DNA from: Thamnidium elegans
Taxonomy: Eukaryota; Mucoromycota; Mucoromycetes; Mucorales; Mucoraceae
DNA length: 64,000 nt
Assembly: GCA_025201345.1 (NCBI GenBank)
Contig: JAIXMG010000024.1
Coordinates: 248,001-312,000, forward strand
Reading direction: 5' to 3'
Position numbers and translations under genes: made by a program. Of the stretch, positions 24,428 through 37,700 are shown one piece after another (position 1 is the first letter of the stretch; each line of letters opens with the position of its first letter). The notes under the pieces were generated by a model. That model saw only the letters and a program-made list of their open reading frames with translations, was not told the origin of the DNA and searched no databases.

Positions 24428-26366
24428 AACTGTCAAGGATATACAGACTTTTAACAATAAAACTACTGCCAATGCAATTCAAGTATTAATGTCTACTTAT
24501 AATTTAGCTACGGCGCAAATAGATAATGCAACCAAAAAGAACATGGGAGATACAGTAATTCAGTACTTTACCACATATCGCAACTATATAAAACTATATC
24601 GTGGAACAGGTGTACCTACACATGTGTCTCCTGCTAAACCTAAAGCTTTAGAAATGCATAAAATTAATACAGTACCTAATGGAGTATTACGAGCTCATGT
24701 AGCTAAAGCAGAAGCTTGCTTACAAATGGCTATTCTTCATTTATTACAAGAAAATGTAACAGGTTATATAAAATGCGGTTTGAATTTAAAGAGGTCTTAT
24801 GCTAGTTATAGTATTGTTTGGCAAGAATATAAACGTATGGGACAATTACATAATGAATATATTGATCGAGAAACAATTTCTGGTATACAATTTGGTATTG
24901 GATCAGTTCATTTGGTCTTGGCTTCATTACCTCAAAAGGTATTACGTACAGTAGCATCATTTGGATGGAAAGCAGATAAGCATTTAGGATTTGCTTTATT
25001 AAAACTTTGTTTAGAAGATCGAGGAGCAAGGTCACCTATGGCATCATTCATGTTGCTTGCTTATTATACTACATTGACCAGTATGTGCCCTCAAATTTTA
25101 TCTGATGAGTATACACAACCCGCTATCGAAACTTTATTAGATGTACAACGAGTTTATCCTAATTCTGCTATATTTTTATACTTTGCTGGTCGTACATCAA
25201 GATTAGCAAGAAATTTAACGTTATCCTCACAATCATTTATATACGCTATTGAAATTAGTAAGAACGAATGGGCAGAAGTAGAAGTATTTCATATGTGTAG
25301 TTATGAAATGGGATTTAATTATATGATGCAAAATAATTGGAAAGAAGCTATATCAATATTTGAATTACTTTACAAGGAAAGGTATTGGTCACAAGCTATA
25401 TTCAGGTACCTTTCAGGAGCTTGCCTTGATATGATGGGTCAAAGAACTGAAGCAATTTTATCATTTGCAGAAGTTCCTTATTTATTACAACAATCTTCTA
25501 GTAATGTAAATGCTAGTACATCATCAATTGAACAATACGTTCTTCGAAAAGTAAAATTATTTCAGTCAAGTGGATATCAAGATATGGATATGACAATGTG
25601 TGCACTAGAATATTTATACTTATTTAATGCATACGAGTTTATGGATATGATACAATTAGAACAAAATTTGGCGTTAACAGATTATTCTTTAACAAGAATT
25701 TTAGAATCAGAAAAATTAGAATACGGTATTCGTACAAGAGAATTATTACCAGAAACACCACCACCACAGTATGATAATCAAAGAGCTACTTTATTATTAA
25801 TTAAGTCATCTATACTTTTTGCAATGGGAAAATATCAAGAATCTATTATTCATTTAAATTGGATTATTGATAGAAAAGATAAAATTACTGTTGATAAATG
25901 GGTTATTCCTTATGCTTACTGGTAAAAAAAACAATTTCTTTATATGTCTATATTACTTTGACCCTTTTTTTTTTTACTATTATTATTACTATTAGGGAGG
26001 TTGGTATGACTTCTTGGAGTCTAAATCAAAAATCAAGAGGTAGAGAATTTTGGGAAATTGCTCTTGGATACGGAAACTATGACTTTGAGTATAGATTAGC
26101 CATGGTAAAAAAAAAACCACTTTTATTCATTTACAAAAACTAATATAATTTAGAGAGTCAATTTAGCTGTTGCAAGAGCAGATGAATTAGGAATTCATAA
26201 ACTTGACTCTAAAAAGAAATCCTCTGAATTATACACACCTTATAATAGTACAAGTAGTATAGATACTTATTTATCTATGACAACAAAAGATGTTTCCATT
26301 CAGCAACAAGAAATTGAACAAGCTGTCGTACAATTAGATATTGGTTCAAATGCCGTTACTCATTAA
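23788..26366 (+). CDS. IML2: IML2/TTC39-family protein
   Basis: Four exons, 23788-24360, 24447-25921, 25996-26104 and 26154-26366, give 789 residues. After an acidic, Ser-rich N-terminus the protein shows the family's opening (LLSAIHHLFNNEFMKAKKIF ... ALGLGSMVFLKALTTF), then helical TPR-like repeats to the end. Iml2 in yeast is linked to lipid droplets, mitochondria and clearance of inclusion bodies; the vertebrate relatives are the TTC39 proteins. An in-frame ATG at 23713 would add 25 residues of aromatic-rich sequence, so I prefer the later start, where either Met of MNMEP could serve. Intron 1 consists mostly of an uninterrupted run of about 41 A residues (24385-24425). Confidence 0.87.
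24385..24425 (+). repeat. A41 homopolymer inside an intron
   Basis: An uninterrupted poly(A) run of about 41 nt lies between donor (24361) and acceptor (24446) of IML2 intron 1. It is one of the longest mononucleotide runs in the window. The true length may differ because of sequencing slippage. Confidence 0.9.
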
Positions 26367-26643
26367 CTGATACTTGTTTAATAAATATAGCTTATCACTA
26401 TATAAATGTTGTTACCATCACTAATCAGAACATACCCCCGATAAAACAAAAAATCTTTTTTTTTTAGCAAGTAGATGCATTTTTTATTTTTATCAGCATA
26501 TTACGTAATATATCGCGTAAAATACCACTACTAGCTTTTTCAATCTTCATTTATAAAGTAAGGCTCTACTTTATCACTGTAGTCACTTTGATTTATAATC
26601 GTTACATTATGATCTATGTGTATAGTATAAATATATATTTTGT

Positions 26644-26928
26644 TTATTCGCTAAAAAGGAATATCATCGTAGTACCTGGGATAGAACAATTGACATCAGT
26701 AAATTGCTTTACTGGTTTTCCCTGTGACTCATACGTAGTTGTTTTTTTATTGTGTTGCGTATGAATACTTTTAGTAGAAATATACTCTTTTCGGATAGAT
26801 TTTTTAGACTTAAAGACTAGGTTTACCATCTCTTTAAAATCGAATGAACTCTTCTTATCACTCTTAGTTTGGTTATCGAAATGTTTTTTTGATTTGACAC
26901 CTTTTTTATAAATGATCATTTTTAGCAT
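26644..26928 (-). CDS. Possible small lysine-rich protein
   Basis: A 94-residue open frame, very basic (many Lys, several KK and KSKK pairs), between IML2 and the amino-acid transporter. It matches nothing I recognise, has no visible intron and no signal peptide. It could be a genuine short gene or chance in AT-rich DNA, where lysine codons (AAA/AAG) are over-represented. I keep it only as a low-confidence candidate. Confidence 0.25.
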   Translation of the reverse strand: MLKMIIYKKGVKSKKHFDNQTKSDKKSSFDFKEMVNLVFKSKKSIRKEYISTKSIHTQHNKKTTTYESQGKPVKQFTDVNCSIPGTTMIFLFSE

Positions 26929-27819
26929 TCAAGTTAAAAAGAAAGAACATAAAAAGTGACAAAATAATTTTTTTACTGTTAATATATGGTTTTATTTACC
27001 TGCGGAACGTATATTTTATTCAACAACTGGAATTTATATCTTCATAGAGGACTTTTTTTTTATTTTATTTTTTTTTACTACAGCTGGCATCTCAGTATAC
27101 GTGTGATATTTTAGAACTCCAGGGCGGGTAGTTAAACAGGGCATAAATGTGATTTCACATCTCTAGAAGAAGGGCTTTCTATCTGAGTATGTCTGAGTGT
27201 TTTTTTTTTTTCTTTTTGCTTTCAAGTAATCTCAATGTTACTAATGTAAGAAAAATCAAATAAAAATTGTTTATTTTAAATGATTCGTACACCAATAAAA
27301 CAAATAATATTACTGCTTTTGTTTTAGTTTTGCATATCATCTTAAATATTTGCCCTGATGACTCGAATTCGGCGATAAAAACAGGACCTTTTTTCTTTTT
27401 TTGACACTGGCAAAAAAAAAAAAAAAAAAAGATCATCTAATGACTATTCAATTAATTCAAAAAGAAAAAAAAACCCCCCTACACTGAAGTCAACCAGGGA
27501 CTTATCTTTATTATATAGAAAAGATGATAATCATCAGTAAAATCTATTCCGGAAAAAACGGGGGGAAACGCTACCCGCTTTCCAATACAATACAAACCCC
27601 TCTGACCTTTCTTTGAAATTTTTTACACGGCAATTGAATATTAAAGATACCGTAAGGTAACACTAAACATAGTAAAAGAAAGCATTCACATACAAAAAAA
27701 AAAATGGTTTTATTTTTATTTTTTAAGATTTATGTTTATTTATTATAATATATAAGAGGCGATAAGGAAGGAGAGAGAGAGGGAAAAAAAAAGAAAAAAA
27801 AAAGGAAAATAAAAATACA

Positions 27820-27851
<32 letters not shown>

Positions 27852-27925
27852 CTATATACAAAAAAATTAAAGGAAAAGGGTACAGAAGAAGGAATATATA
27901 TTAAAAATGTCGGTCAACGAACAAT
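26929..27925. other. Intergenic, low complexity
   Basis: About 1 kb upstream of the preceding minus-strand ORF and downstream of the transporter. It contains poly(A)/poly(T) runs (around 27412-27430 and 27823-27850) and AG-rich sequence. No gene, RNA or element is recognised. Confidence 0.5.
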
Positions 27926-29374
27926 TTATTCAAGGCCACAAGAAGCGGACAAGTCAATGAGAATACCACCAGAGGGAAGAGGGTTGATCCAAGAGTTGAT
28001 ATTAACATACAAGGTGTATACTAAAATACCAAAGCCAAAGACAATAAGAGCAACATCAAGGATTCTAGCAGAACGCTTAGTAGTGATCTTGTAATGGAAA
28101 AGACCAGGGAAGATAAAGCAAAGAGGCATACAAGCGAGAGAACCAACAAGAGCAACAAACTTGTTCAAGTTATCGGAACCGACACAGAAACTGATGACAG
28201 CACAGATAACAGCGATCAAGGAACGAACAAAGTTCTTTGACATCTTGATCTTAAAGCTAACCTTACCGGAACGGTTACCAAAGATATACTTTTCAACAAT
28301 GGTCAAGGGAGGATAAAGCATGAAGGGAGAGGTCAAGATCATGGCAATAGCGTAAAGAAGTTGGACAGTAACAGATAAAGGCACACGGGGAATGTTGGCA
28401 ACAACACTAGCTTGAGTTATATCACCATAAGCGATATAACCAATAGCACCAATAAGGGTGAACACGCTAGAACAAATGATCATACCGATGGTCAAGACAC
28501 GGGGGAACTTTTCAGGGTTCTTCATACCTTCAACAATAGGGAGAACCATACCAATACCTTCATAGGAGAAGACAGCGGTACCGATCATAAGACCAAAGTT
28601 TTCTTGGTTAACTAAAATAATGTTCTTGCCAACACCATGTTGAGCAATTTGAGCAGAGGTGAAATAAAGAATACAGATAAGGCCGAATGCAATAAAGACA
28701 TCGGCAATAATGGCGACCCAAGACAAACGAGCAATTTTACGAACCCAACATAAGGGAATAATGACAATCAAAACAATCCAGATATAATATTTAGGTGCGA
28801 AAGGAGCGTTACAGTCATTAAGGGTATTTACAACGATACCGATGTTTTCTGAAATAAAAATAAGATAAGAAGCAACAAAGCCCATTTGAGAGATACACAA
28901 GAACAGATGAATTAAATGCTTTAACCAAGGACCATAAAGATGTTGAGCGACATCACCATAAGAACCACCGACAGATTGTTGAGCTTTGACCAAAATTTGG
29001 AAAGCTACAAGACAAAGAGAGGCTAAAAGAACCATCAAAATGATAGATAATACTAAACCACCGCTTACAAATCTAAAAGAAAATTAGAATTCAGTGTTAA
29101 AAAATAAAATAAAAAAAAAATTTTTTATATAAAATGTTACGTACGATCCAGGCAAGAAAATGACACCTGTACCAATAAATGCTTTAAGCAACATGAATAA
29201 AGCTTTACCAGGAGAAGCGGTTCCTTCAGGTACATGTTCTACTTGTTCTTCAGCAAGAGATGCTTCATACTGATCTTCTTGGTACTTTTCACTGTAATTG
29301 TTGTTGATAGAAGCGGGGCGAGAGATAGGCTTCACGTCATAATGGTTAGAAATAGCAGTATTATTATTATTCAT
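27926..29374 (-). CDS. Amino-acid transporter, Aa_trans family (vacuolar AVT3/4- or SLC36-like)
   Basis: Two exons, 29374-29145 and 29072-27926, give 458 residues. The N-terminal ~60 residues are hydrophilic, then the family signature GKALFMLLKAFIGTGVIFLP opens the first helix, followed by about ten further membrane helices. Conserved internal landmarks include GTAVFSYEGIGMVLPI and TSPFMLYPPLTIVEKYIF. These features match the AAAP/Aa_trans family, whose yeast AVT3/AVT4 members export neutral amino acids from the vacuole and whose animal SLC36 members are proton-coupled. Substrate and membrane (vacuole or plasma membrane) cannot be decided from sequence. Codons are biased towards C-ending forms, suggesting strong expression. 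Confidence 0.88.
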
Positions 29375-29915
29375 TAAAAAAAAAGTGTATACAAAAAATC
29401 AAAAAAAAAAGGTAAGAAGAGCGTAAAAAAGGTTGCCTATTTATACAAATTTACTTGACAATAAACGGTATTTTAATACGCATGCCTGTAACCAATAAAA
29501 CACTTGATCTGTTTGGAGCAAGAAACTGGGGGAAGTAGAAAAAAAAAAAGAGGGTGTATCACCTATAATGGGAAATGCGTGAGAAAAAAAGAATACATAG
29601 AACCAATAATGAAGGGTCTATTAATTCATCGGACGGGAAAAACTTAATCGTATGTACAAACAGTTACCCTATATAGATTCTATTTGTTATATTTGTTGTT
29701 TTTTTAATACAAAAAAAAAAAAAAAAAATAGTACTTTTCAATATCTTAAAGGGTTCTTTTTAATAGGTCTATTCGTTAGCCACTTGATACAAATAAATTC
29801 CTTTTAAAGCAATAGTTTATATTTTCTGACTCCACCCACTGGTAGTTTTTTCCCTATTATTTTTTTTTTTCTTAATTTTCTTACCGTTCCTTACCAAGTT
29901 TCTTTTTTTTAAAAA
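29375..29915. other. Divergent promoter region between transporter and MLH3
   Basis: About 540 bp shared upstream region of the minus-strand transporter and the plus-strand MLH3 gene. It is AT-rich with an A18 run near 29711-29728. No defined operator was recognised. Confidence 0.5.
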
Positions 29916-32900
29916 ATGTCTAGCCAAAGTATCCAATTATTAGACGCCAGTGTTATCCACCAACTAAGATCGTGAGTTATTTTTACTATTGGGTCTATTT
30001 TTTTTTTTTTTTTTTTTTTTAACTTTGGTATAGATCACTTGTCATTTCGACATTACCTCAATGTTTAAAAGAACTTATTAACAATGGTAAATATAATAAA
30101 ATTAAAAATCAGGTTTCCATGACAAAAATTAAGTAGTGCATAAAAAGCTGTAGACTCCAACGCCACGAATATTGAAATTCTAATTGATATTGAAAAATTC
30201 AGTTTACAAGTCAAAGACAATGGAAACGGTATTCAAAATCTTAGTAAAATAGGGCAAAGACATGGTGAGTTTTAAAGAAAGCGTGCGATTCGTACAACGT
30301 AACATTTATGGTCAAATATAGTAACTTCCAAGTGCCATACGCTTTTTGATGTAAGTCAATTAAAGACATTTGGATTCCGCGGCGAAGGTAATTTTTTTTC
30401 CATTCAATATTAAAATCATAACCCATGTCATGAACTTTAAACACTATACCCCACAAAATTGTAAATATTTGGTAAAAAATATATATATATATATTAACAC
30501 AAACATATTTTCCTATTTTTTATTTTTTATTTTTACATAGCACTTGCTTCTATTACAAACGAAGCTATGGTACAAATTATATCTAGACACTATTTATCTC
30601 AAGATACATTTGAAGGCTTTTGGAGGGTAAGTAATTATCCTAAAGTTTTTTTTTTCTTTTTTTGGGATCGGTTATTTAAACAGCTAACTGAAACATTCCC
30701 GGGGTCCCCACTTTTTATAGGATGGAAGAATCATTGGCGATAAGATTTCAAACTCGAAGTACAAGAGGAAGGCCCACTCAGGTACCACTGTAATAGTGCG
30801 GGATTTGTTTTACAAGGTAGCTGTTTGGTTATTTATCACAACCCGTGTTTCTGATTTTTCTATATTGACAGTTTCCTGTACGCCGGACACATTTAACTTC
30901 TTCGCCTTACCAACATGTCGTCATAATAGAGTCTGTGAAACGATTGATTATTCACTTTGCTCTATGCTTTCAAAACATAAACTTTACCCTAGTAGACAGT
31001 ACTCGTAACACAAAATTATTAATGGTAAAAAAGGTATACTTACAAAAGTTTTTTTTTTTTTTGGTTATTTTTAACCAACTATTTGTCAATAAGACGACGA
31101 CCTGCCAAGGTACATTTCAACAATTATTTGGTCTGGATATGATAAAAGTAAGACGGGATTTTTTTAATAGCTCCATCCAATCACCAGCGTTTTATTTTGA
31201 GACTAACTCAACTTAGTATACAAAATATGTGGATATGCACGAGGATAATGTTAAAGTTGAGGGCTTCTTCTCCACTCGTGGTTACCCAAATAAGGTCGGT
31301 CAATGTAATAAAATTCCTGTTATGTTTATTATATACTCATAAGGACATTATAGGCACATCAATATATATGTAAGTTACCGAAAGAAAAAAAAATGCATAA
31401 AAAAAAAAGTAAAATACCTCTGACTCCAAGTATTTTCAATAGTTATAAACAACTATTTTATACCCAACAATGACTTGTATAAAACAGTAATTGAGTTATT
31501 CTCTCTTACCAACTTTATACCTCTAATGGTGAGACATAAAACTATAATCGGTAAGATTTCTAATATAATTTTAATTTTATTTAGGAACAAGACTCTACTA
31601 TAACAACCAAAGGTAAAATACAATCCAGTACTACTACTATTTATATGAAAAAAAAAAAAAGTAATTATTTATTTACATGTATAAATAAGCTCGACCTTCT
31701 ACACATAAGCATCCAATATTTGTAATTAAATTTACATGTCCTGACTGGAGCTACTACGATATTCATACGTATCTAGAGACGCTGACTGAGTATTCGGCGT
31801 ACAATCTTATCAAATCTCTTTTAATTAAATTTACCAACAAATTTTTACTATTATCCGGATTATCAGCCGAAAAGGGAGAAAAACGGGACACTAGTAAAAA
31901 GCGATCAAGATTAACAAGTGAATCAACTAGAAAAACTAGAGATAACCCGTATATGAAGCATTTACCTTCAGTCAGTTCTCTAATACAAAGTACCCGTAGC
32001 AACATTAATGTTTCTTCTTCTCCCAAATCAGATTTTACGGCAGAAAGTAGTAGTGCAGGGCAATCTGATCCTATTAGTTGGTGGGACACGAATCAAAAAA
32101 GAATGTTTTACATAGACCAAAGAACTGGAAATTCGTAAGCCCTTATTTTTTTATTTTTTTTTGTAGTGGCACAAAAAAGATTGATATGTGTTATCTTTTT
32201 AATTATAGATATCTTTCACCTCCGATAACAGAGATTCAAAATTCCCACACTCAAAACTCTATCGATAGGTCTCATTTAAAAAGAACTAAACCGAATTATC
32301 CCAAAGAACCAAAGAACACTAGAATAATCCATCAACAAGTTTTAGATTTACCTCATAAATTATCAAAATCCGACTTACAGAATTCTTTAGTATTAGCACA
32401 AATAGATAAAAAGTATATCCTTATCAAATCAAATCAAGGATTTGTCATGATAGACCAACATGCGGCTGATGAAAGAGTTAAACTGGAAGAAATGTCTACT
32501 TTTGAACCGACCACTTTAGTTCAAAGTATTTGTATTAAATTGGATTCTTCATATGAGTATCAAATTGTTACCAGCGATCGTGTTTTAAGGTTTCTAAAGA
32601 TCTGGGGTATACATGTCGTCACTACAGCAGATCCCATTTCTAATGACACTGCCATTCTTCGCTCCCGCTTCTTTAGTACTCCAGACTTATCTCCTCATTT
32701 TAACCAAAGAAATCATCTAAATAGAATATATGTTACACAACTGCCACTAGTAATCCTTGACCGCTGTGTTGCGAATCATGCTCTACTAAAAGACATTGTT
32801 CGAGACTATGCTTATTGGATAAAAGATCAAAATCAAGAATCCTTGCTCAGTATTAAAGAATGTCCTAAGGGTATCATGGAAATTCTAAAATCGAAAGCCT

Positions 32901-33238
32901 GTCGAAGTATATATCAATTAATTATATCCAATTACATCATACGCTAATCACCTATTTATTATATAGATGCTATCATGTTTAATGACATTTTAACTAAAAA
33001 TCAATGTAAAGAAATCGTGGAAAGGTTAACTAGGTGTAGTTTTCCGTTCCAGTGTGCCCATGGAAGGTACCTAATATATCTGCTAAAAAAAAAAAAAAAA
33101 AAAAAATCAAGGCCGCTAAAATTTCCCTTTTTTATTAGGCCCTCTGTAGTTCCAATTAACCCTGATTTAAACTCTTTACGCACTCCTGAGAGAAAAATTA
33201 CTTGGGATAATTTTATGAAGAATACAAGATCCTTTTAA
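29916..33238 (+). CDS. MLH3: MutL homologue MLH3 (mismatch repair/meiotic endonuclease subunit)
   Basis: Sixteen exons (29916-29971, 30034-30086, 30148-30264, 30322-30387, 30541-30626, 30721-30816, 30872-31024, 31094-31147, 31217-31294, 31354-31369, 31443-31528, 31585-31612, 31690-32134, 32209-32906, 32967-33066, 33139-33238) sum exactly to 744 codons. The N-terminal GHKL ATPase shows ELINNAVDSNAT (motif I), DNGNGI (II), FGFRGEALAS (III) and GTTVIVRDLFYKFPVR. The C-terminal metal-dependent endonuclease shows DQHAADERVKLE, the ACR segment and FQCAHGRPSVVPI. DQHAADER is the MLH3 form; PMS1/PMS2 usually have DQHATDEK, which guides my assignment. MLH3 works with MLH1 in mismatch repair and in resolving meiotic crossovers. 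Exon 10 is a 16-nt microexon encoding AHQYI plus one base. The linker between domains is short. Confidence 0.9.
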
Positions 33239-33359
33239 TTTTGTTATCTCTTATCTTTGAAAAAACATTAAACACCCTCCCACATCACTTTTAGCTGTCA
33301 CACCAATCTTGTAAATATTTTTTTTTTATTTTTAGTACCGTCCCACTATGAAATGTCAT

Positions 33360-34170
33360 GAATTCGAGTAGTGACTTCATTACTGCTCCCAATCATTCTC
33401 TTTCACTTAAGAAGTTATGAATATTAAAACCAGTGTTGTATTGACTGATGCTAGCTGATAGTCCTATTGCTAATGCGGACACGGAGACATGATGGACTTT
33501 TTATATGTCTCGGAAACATACCTAGGGATGAATGCATCTAAAAGGATCCTTTACTTCTAACTCTGACATATTTCCCTTTAATCTTCCTGACATGGATAGG
33601 ATGATTCAGCTTATTATAGCAACACGTTTGAGAAGCGTTGTTCTCACTAGTAATGCAAACCTGTGTATACTTTCCATGTGCATACCCGGGATTGATTGTT
33701 TACTTACATAAGCATATTTTGTACACCACTCATAAGCAATTGAGCTGACGGTGATGAAAGACCTCTAAGCTAGGAATACTTTTTCTGTGATTATCTACGC
33801 AATCAAAGCGCCTTGTAATTGATAATGCTATCGGCTGCACAAAGAGATATATATCATTCATAGCGCCACAATTAGGGCTAGCATCCGTATTATTTTATCA
33901 CAAGTTCTATTTTTTTTTCTAACGTTACTAATCTTATCAAGTCCTTGTGGTTTTTGCTTAGACAAGTTATCATATCCGTATTGACAACATTCGATATGTA
34001 AGTCAATAGCTCCAATGACTATTGGCATAGCAACATCGCCTTTTACGTCTTCACTTTCATCTGCGACTACTGTCGAATCCTGATGAACGTAATAAGCTCC
34101 TTTTTTCGAAGAGGATGATCATGAATGATAAGACTGTAAACCCTCTTTTACCTCTGTTATTGTTTGGCTG
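33360..34170 (-). pseudogene. Decayed reading frame of unknown origin
   Basis: On the minus strand this stretch translates into long semi-coherent segments broken by isolated stops. Examples are DVAMPIVIGAIDLHIECCQY (about 33985-34045) and YEWCTKYAYVSKQSIPGMHM (about 33680-33740). The base composition is less AT-skewed than true intergenic DNA around it, as in the transposase and Fanzor relics elsewhere in the window. I recognise no family. It may be an old transposon or a dead gene; the call rests only on this uneven openness. Confidence 0.35.
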
Positions 34171-34710
34171 CCATCGCCTTCAGCAATAATGCTAGGTGTT
34201 GGACTCAGTTGGCTTCTATACAATATAGAACAAGTAATATTTTTAATAAATTGGCTAAAATTTCCTCAACTCTTCAAATGTTTGTTTGTATTTCTATTAG
34301 AAAAAAAACTATGTTGCTGTTATTTACGTCCAAAATCTTGAAACGCGATCAGTCCACACCGTCAAACAGAAAAAAAGAAATCAATTTACTTATTTCGCCT
34401 CAGAGTAAACGCTATGAGCAATACCAATAATGTAAGAAGAATACGTTTGCATGGAAAGTAACATAAAGAGTTCCATACCTGCATGAAATGTAAAAAAAAA
34501 AAAAAGTATAGTGTAAAAAATAAAGAATGTAGACTGATTAACTTTTGTTTTTTGTTTGTTTGTTTTTTTTTTATTTTATTTGATAAGGATATAAAAATAT
34601 TTGGATGTTGAAGAATATAAAAGAAATAAGAAAGTCTATTTTACAGTATAAAAAGGTTCTGTGTATAAAATTACAATAGAAGTAGATATGTTGGATTACA
34701 TGGTTAAAAT

Positions 34711-37700
34711 TTAATCCATATATTCTTCAGGAGAAGGACAAGTACACATCAAGTTACGATCACCATAGGCATCATCGATACGAGAAATTGAAGGCCAGAA
34801 CTTCTTCTCACGGAGATAAGGCATAGGGAAAGCAGCAACCTCACGAGAGTAAGGACGATCCCACTTATCAGCCATCAAGGTCTTGATAGAATGAGGAGCA
34901 CTGTTAAGCATGTTATCACCCTTGGGTAATTTACCATCAATGACTTGTTGAATTTCACCACGAATAGAGATCATAGCTTCACAGAAACGATCGAGTTCAG
35001 CCTTACTCTCAGATTCAGTGGGTTCGATCATAAGAGTGTTGGTGACAGGCCAAGACATAGTAGGAGAATGGAAACCATAATCTTGAAGACGCTTAGCGAC
35101 ATCGATAGCTTCAATACCATTTTCAACAAAAGGTCTGATATCAACAATGAATTCGTGACCACACATACCGTTCTCGTTGGTATACAAGATTTCATAATGT
35201 TCTCCGAGACGGTTGGCCATATAATTAGCGTTTAAGATAGCGAGTCTGGTAGCTTGAGTAAGACCTTCACCACCCATCATCTTAATATAAGCCCAAGAGA
35301 TAGGCAAGATAGAAGCCGAACCGTAAGGAGCAGCAGAGATAGGACCAATGGCGTTTTGACCACCACAGGCGATAACGGGATGACCGGGAAGATAAGGTTC
35401 AAGTTCCTTGGTACAAGCAATGGGGCCCATACCAGGTCCACCACCACCATGAGGAATACAGAAAGTCTTGTGTAAGTTCATGTGACAGACATCAGCACCA
35501 ATTTCAGCAGGCTTCGTCAAACCGATTTGAGCGTTCAAGTTTGCACCGTCAAGGTAAACAAGACCACCATTTTCATGAACAACTTTACATGCCTCAGAGA
35601 CACCAGCTTCGAACATACCAAAAGTAGAAGGGTAGGTAATCATGACAGCAGCCAATCTATCCTTATGCTTCTTAGCCTTAGCCTTTAAATCTTCCATATC
35701 CAAATTACCGTCATTATCACATTGAACAATAACAACATCCATACCAGACATAGCAGCGGAAGCGGGGTTAGTACCATGAGCAGAGATGGGAATCAAACAA
35801 ACGTTACGTTGCTCGTCACCGCGAGCATGATGGTAGGCACGAATGACACGAAGACCAGCATACTCACCTTGAGCACCAGAGTTAGGTTGAAGAGAGACAC
35901 CTTCGAAACCAGTGATTTCCTTCAAGTCATCCGAGAGTTCGTTGAGCATAGTAAGATAACCTTCTGATTGATCAACAGGAGCAAAAGGATGAATGTTGGA
36001 GAATTCAGGCCATGTCACAGGAATCATTTCAGTAGTAGCATTTAACTTCATCGTACAACTACCAAGAGCAATCATAGAATGAACTAAAGAAAGATCCTTG
36101 CTCTCAAGATGGTGAATATAACGAAGCATTTCAGTTTCCGAATGGTAAGAGTTGAAAACGGGATGTTGCAAGTAGGCAGAAGTACGTTGAAGTTGGTTGG
36201 GGAAAGTAGAGACGTTTTGTTCAAGAACAACAGAGAGTTCCTCAACAGAGACAGCAGGAGCACCATCCTTTTGGAAAACATCAATCAACTTGGAAAGTTC
36301 ATCTTGAGTGACGGCTTCATCAAGAGTGACACCAATGGTACCGTTATCAATTGCACGAAGGTTAATACCAACCGCAGCAGCCTTTTGAAGGATAGAAGAG
36401 GAGTTACCAACCTTGATGGAAAGGGTATCAAAGAAGTTACCATCGTTCTCGATCGTATGACCAGCCTTACGGATACCTTCAGCCAAGACAGAAGTCAAGT
36501 TGTTGATACGTTGAGCAATTGCCTTAATACCTTCGGGTCCATGGTAAACCGTATACATGGCTGCCATGTTGGCTAAAAGAGCTTGTGCTGTACAGATGTT
36601 ACTGGTAGCCTTTTCACGACGAATATGTTGTTCTCTGGTTTGAAGGGCGAGACGGTAAGCGTTATCGCCAGCAGCGTCCTTGGAGACACCAATCAAACGA
36701 CCGGGCATACGACGCTTATGTTCATCCTTACAGGCAAAGAAAGCAGCATGGGGACCACCGAAACCCATAGGGACACCGAAACGTTGAGAGTTACCAAGAG
36801 CCATATCAGCACCAAACTCACCAGGAGACTTGAGTAAAGTTAAAGCCATCAAATCAGTAGCAACAGCAACTTGACCACCGGCAGCATGAACGCTAGCAGT
36901 TAAGTTCTCATAGTCCTTAACTGAACCACGAGTATCAGGGTACTACAATAGATAAAAAAAAAAAAAAAAAAAAAGTCAGATTTTTCGGTATTTTAAACGA
37001 GGTACAATAAAGTTCTAAACTTCCCACGTATCCTCCACGTATCCTCCGCTTTAAATCTCCTTTTCTCTCTCTCCTTTTTTTTTTTTTTTTTACACGCATA
37101 AAATAAATATGTATATTTACCTGTAATAAGACACCGCAAAGACTCTTCTTATGTTCAGCAAAGCTATAGTGGAAAGTATCAGCAACAACAACTTCAATGT
37201 TGAAAGATTCAGCACGCGTCTTTAAACAAGCGATAGTTTGAGGGTGACAGTTTTCGTCGACAACGAAGAGGTTCTTCTTGCGACGACCTGCTTGCCATGC
37301 CATTAACATAGCTTCAGCAGCAGCAGTACCTTCATCCAAAAGAGAAGCGTTAGCAATAGGTAAACCAGTCATATCAGAAATCATAGTTTGATAGTTCAAA
37401 AGAGATTCTAAACGACCTTGAGCAATCTCGGGTTGGTAAGGGGTATACTATATTAAAAAAAAAAAAGGCGGCAGTATAAGTATATATATTAATCAGGTTA
37501 TTTATTCCTCTGTAAATAATTACCTGAGTGTACCAAGCAGGATTTTCGAGAACATTACGCAAAATAACATTAGGAACAACGGTATCGGTATAACCTTGAC
37601 CGATATAAGAACGGTTAATCTTGTTCTTGGAAGCGACTTCCTTGAGACGAGTAAGCAATTGGCGTTCAGGGATACCTTCACCAATAGCCAAAGGCTTAGG

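Noticed and set aside
34945..36837. Series of long plus-strand frames
   Set aside because: They are antisense shadows of GCV2, caused by its biased codon use.
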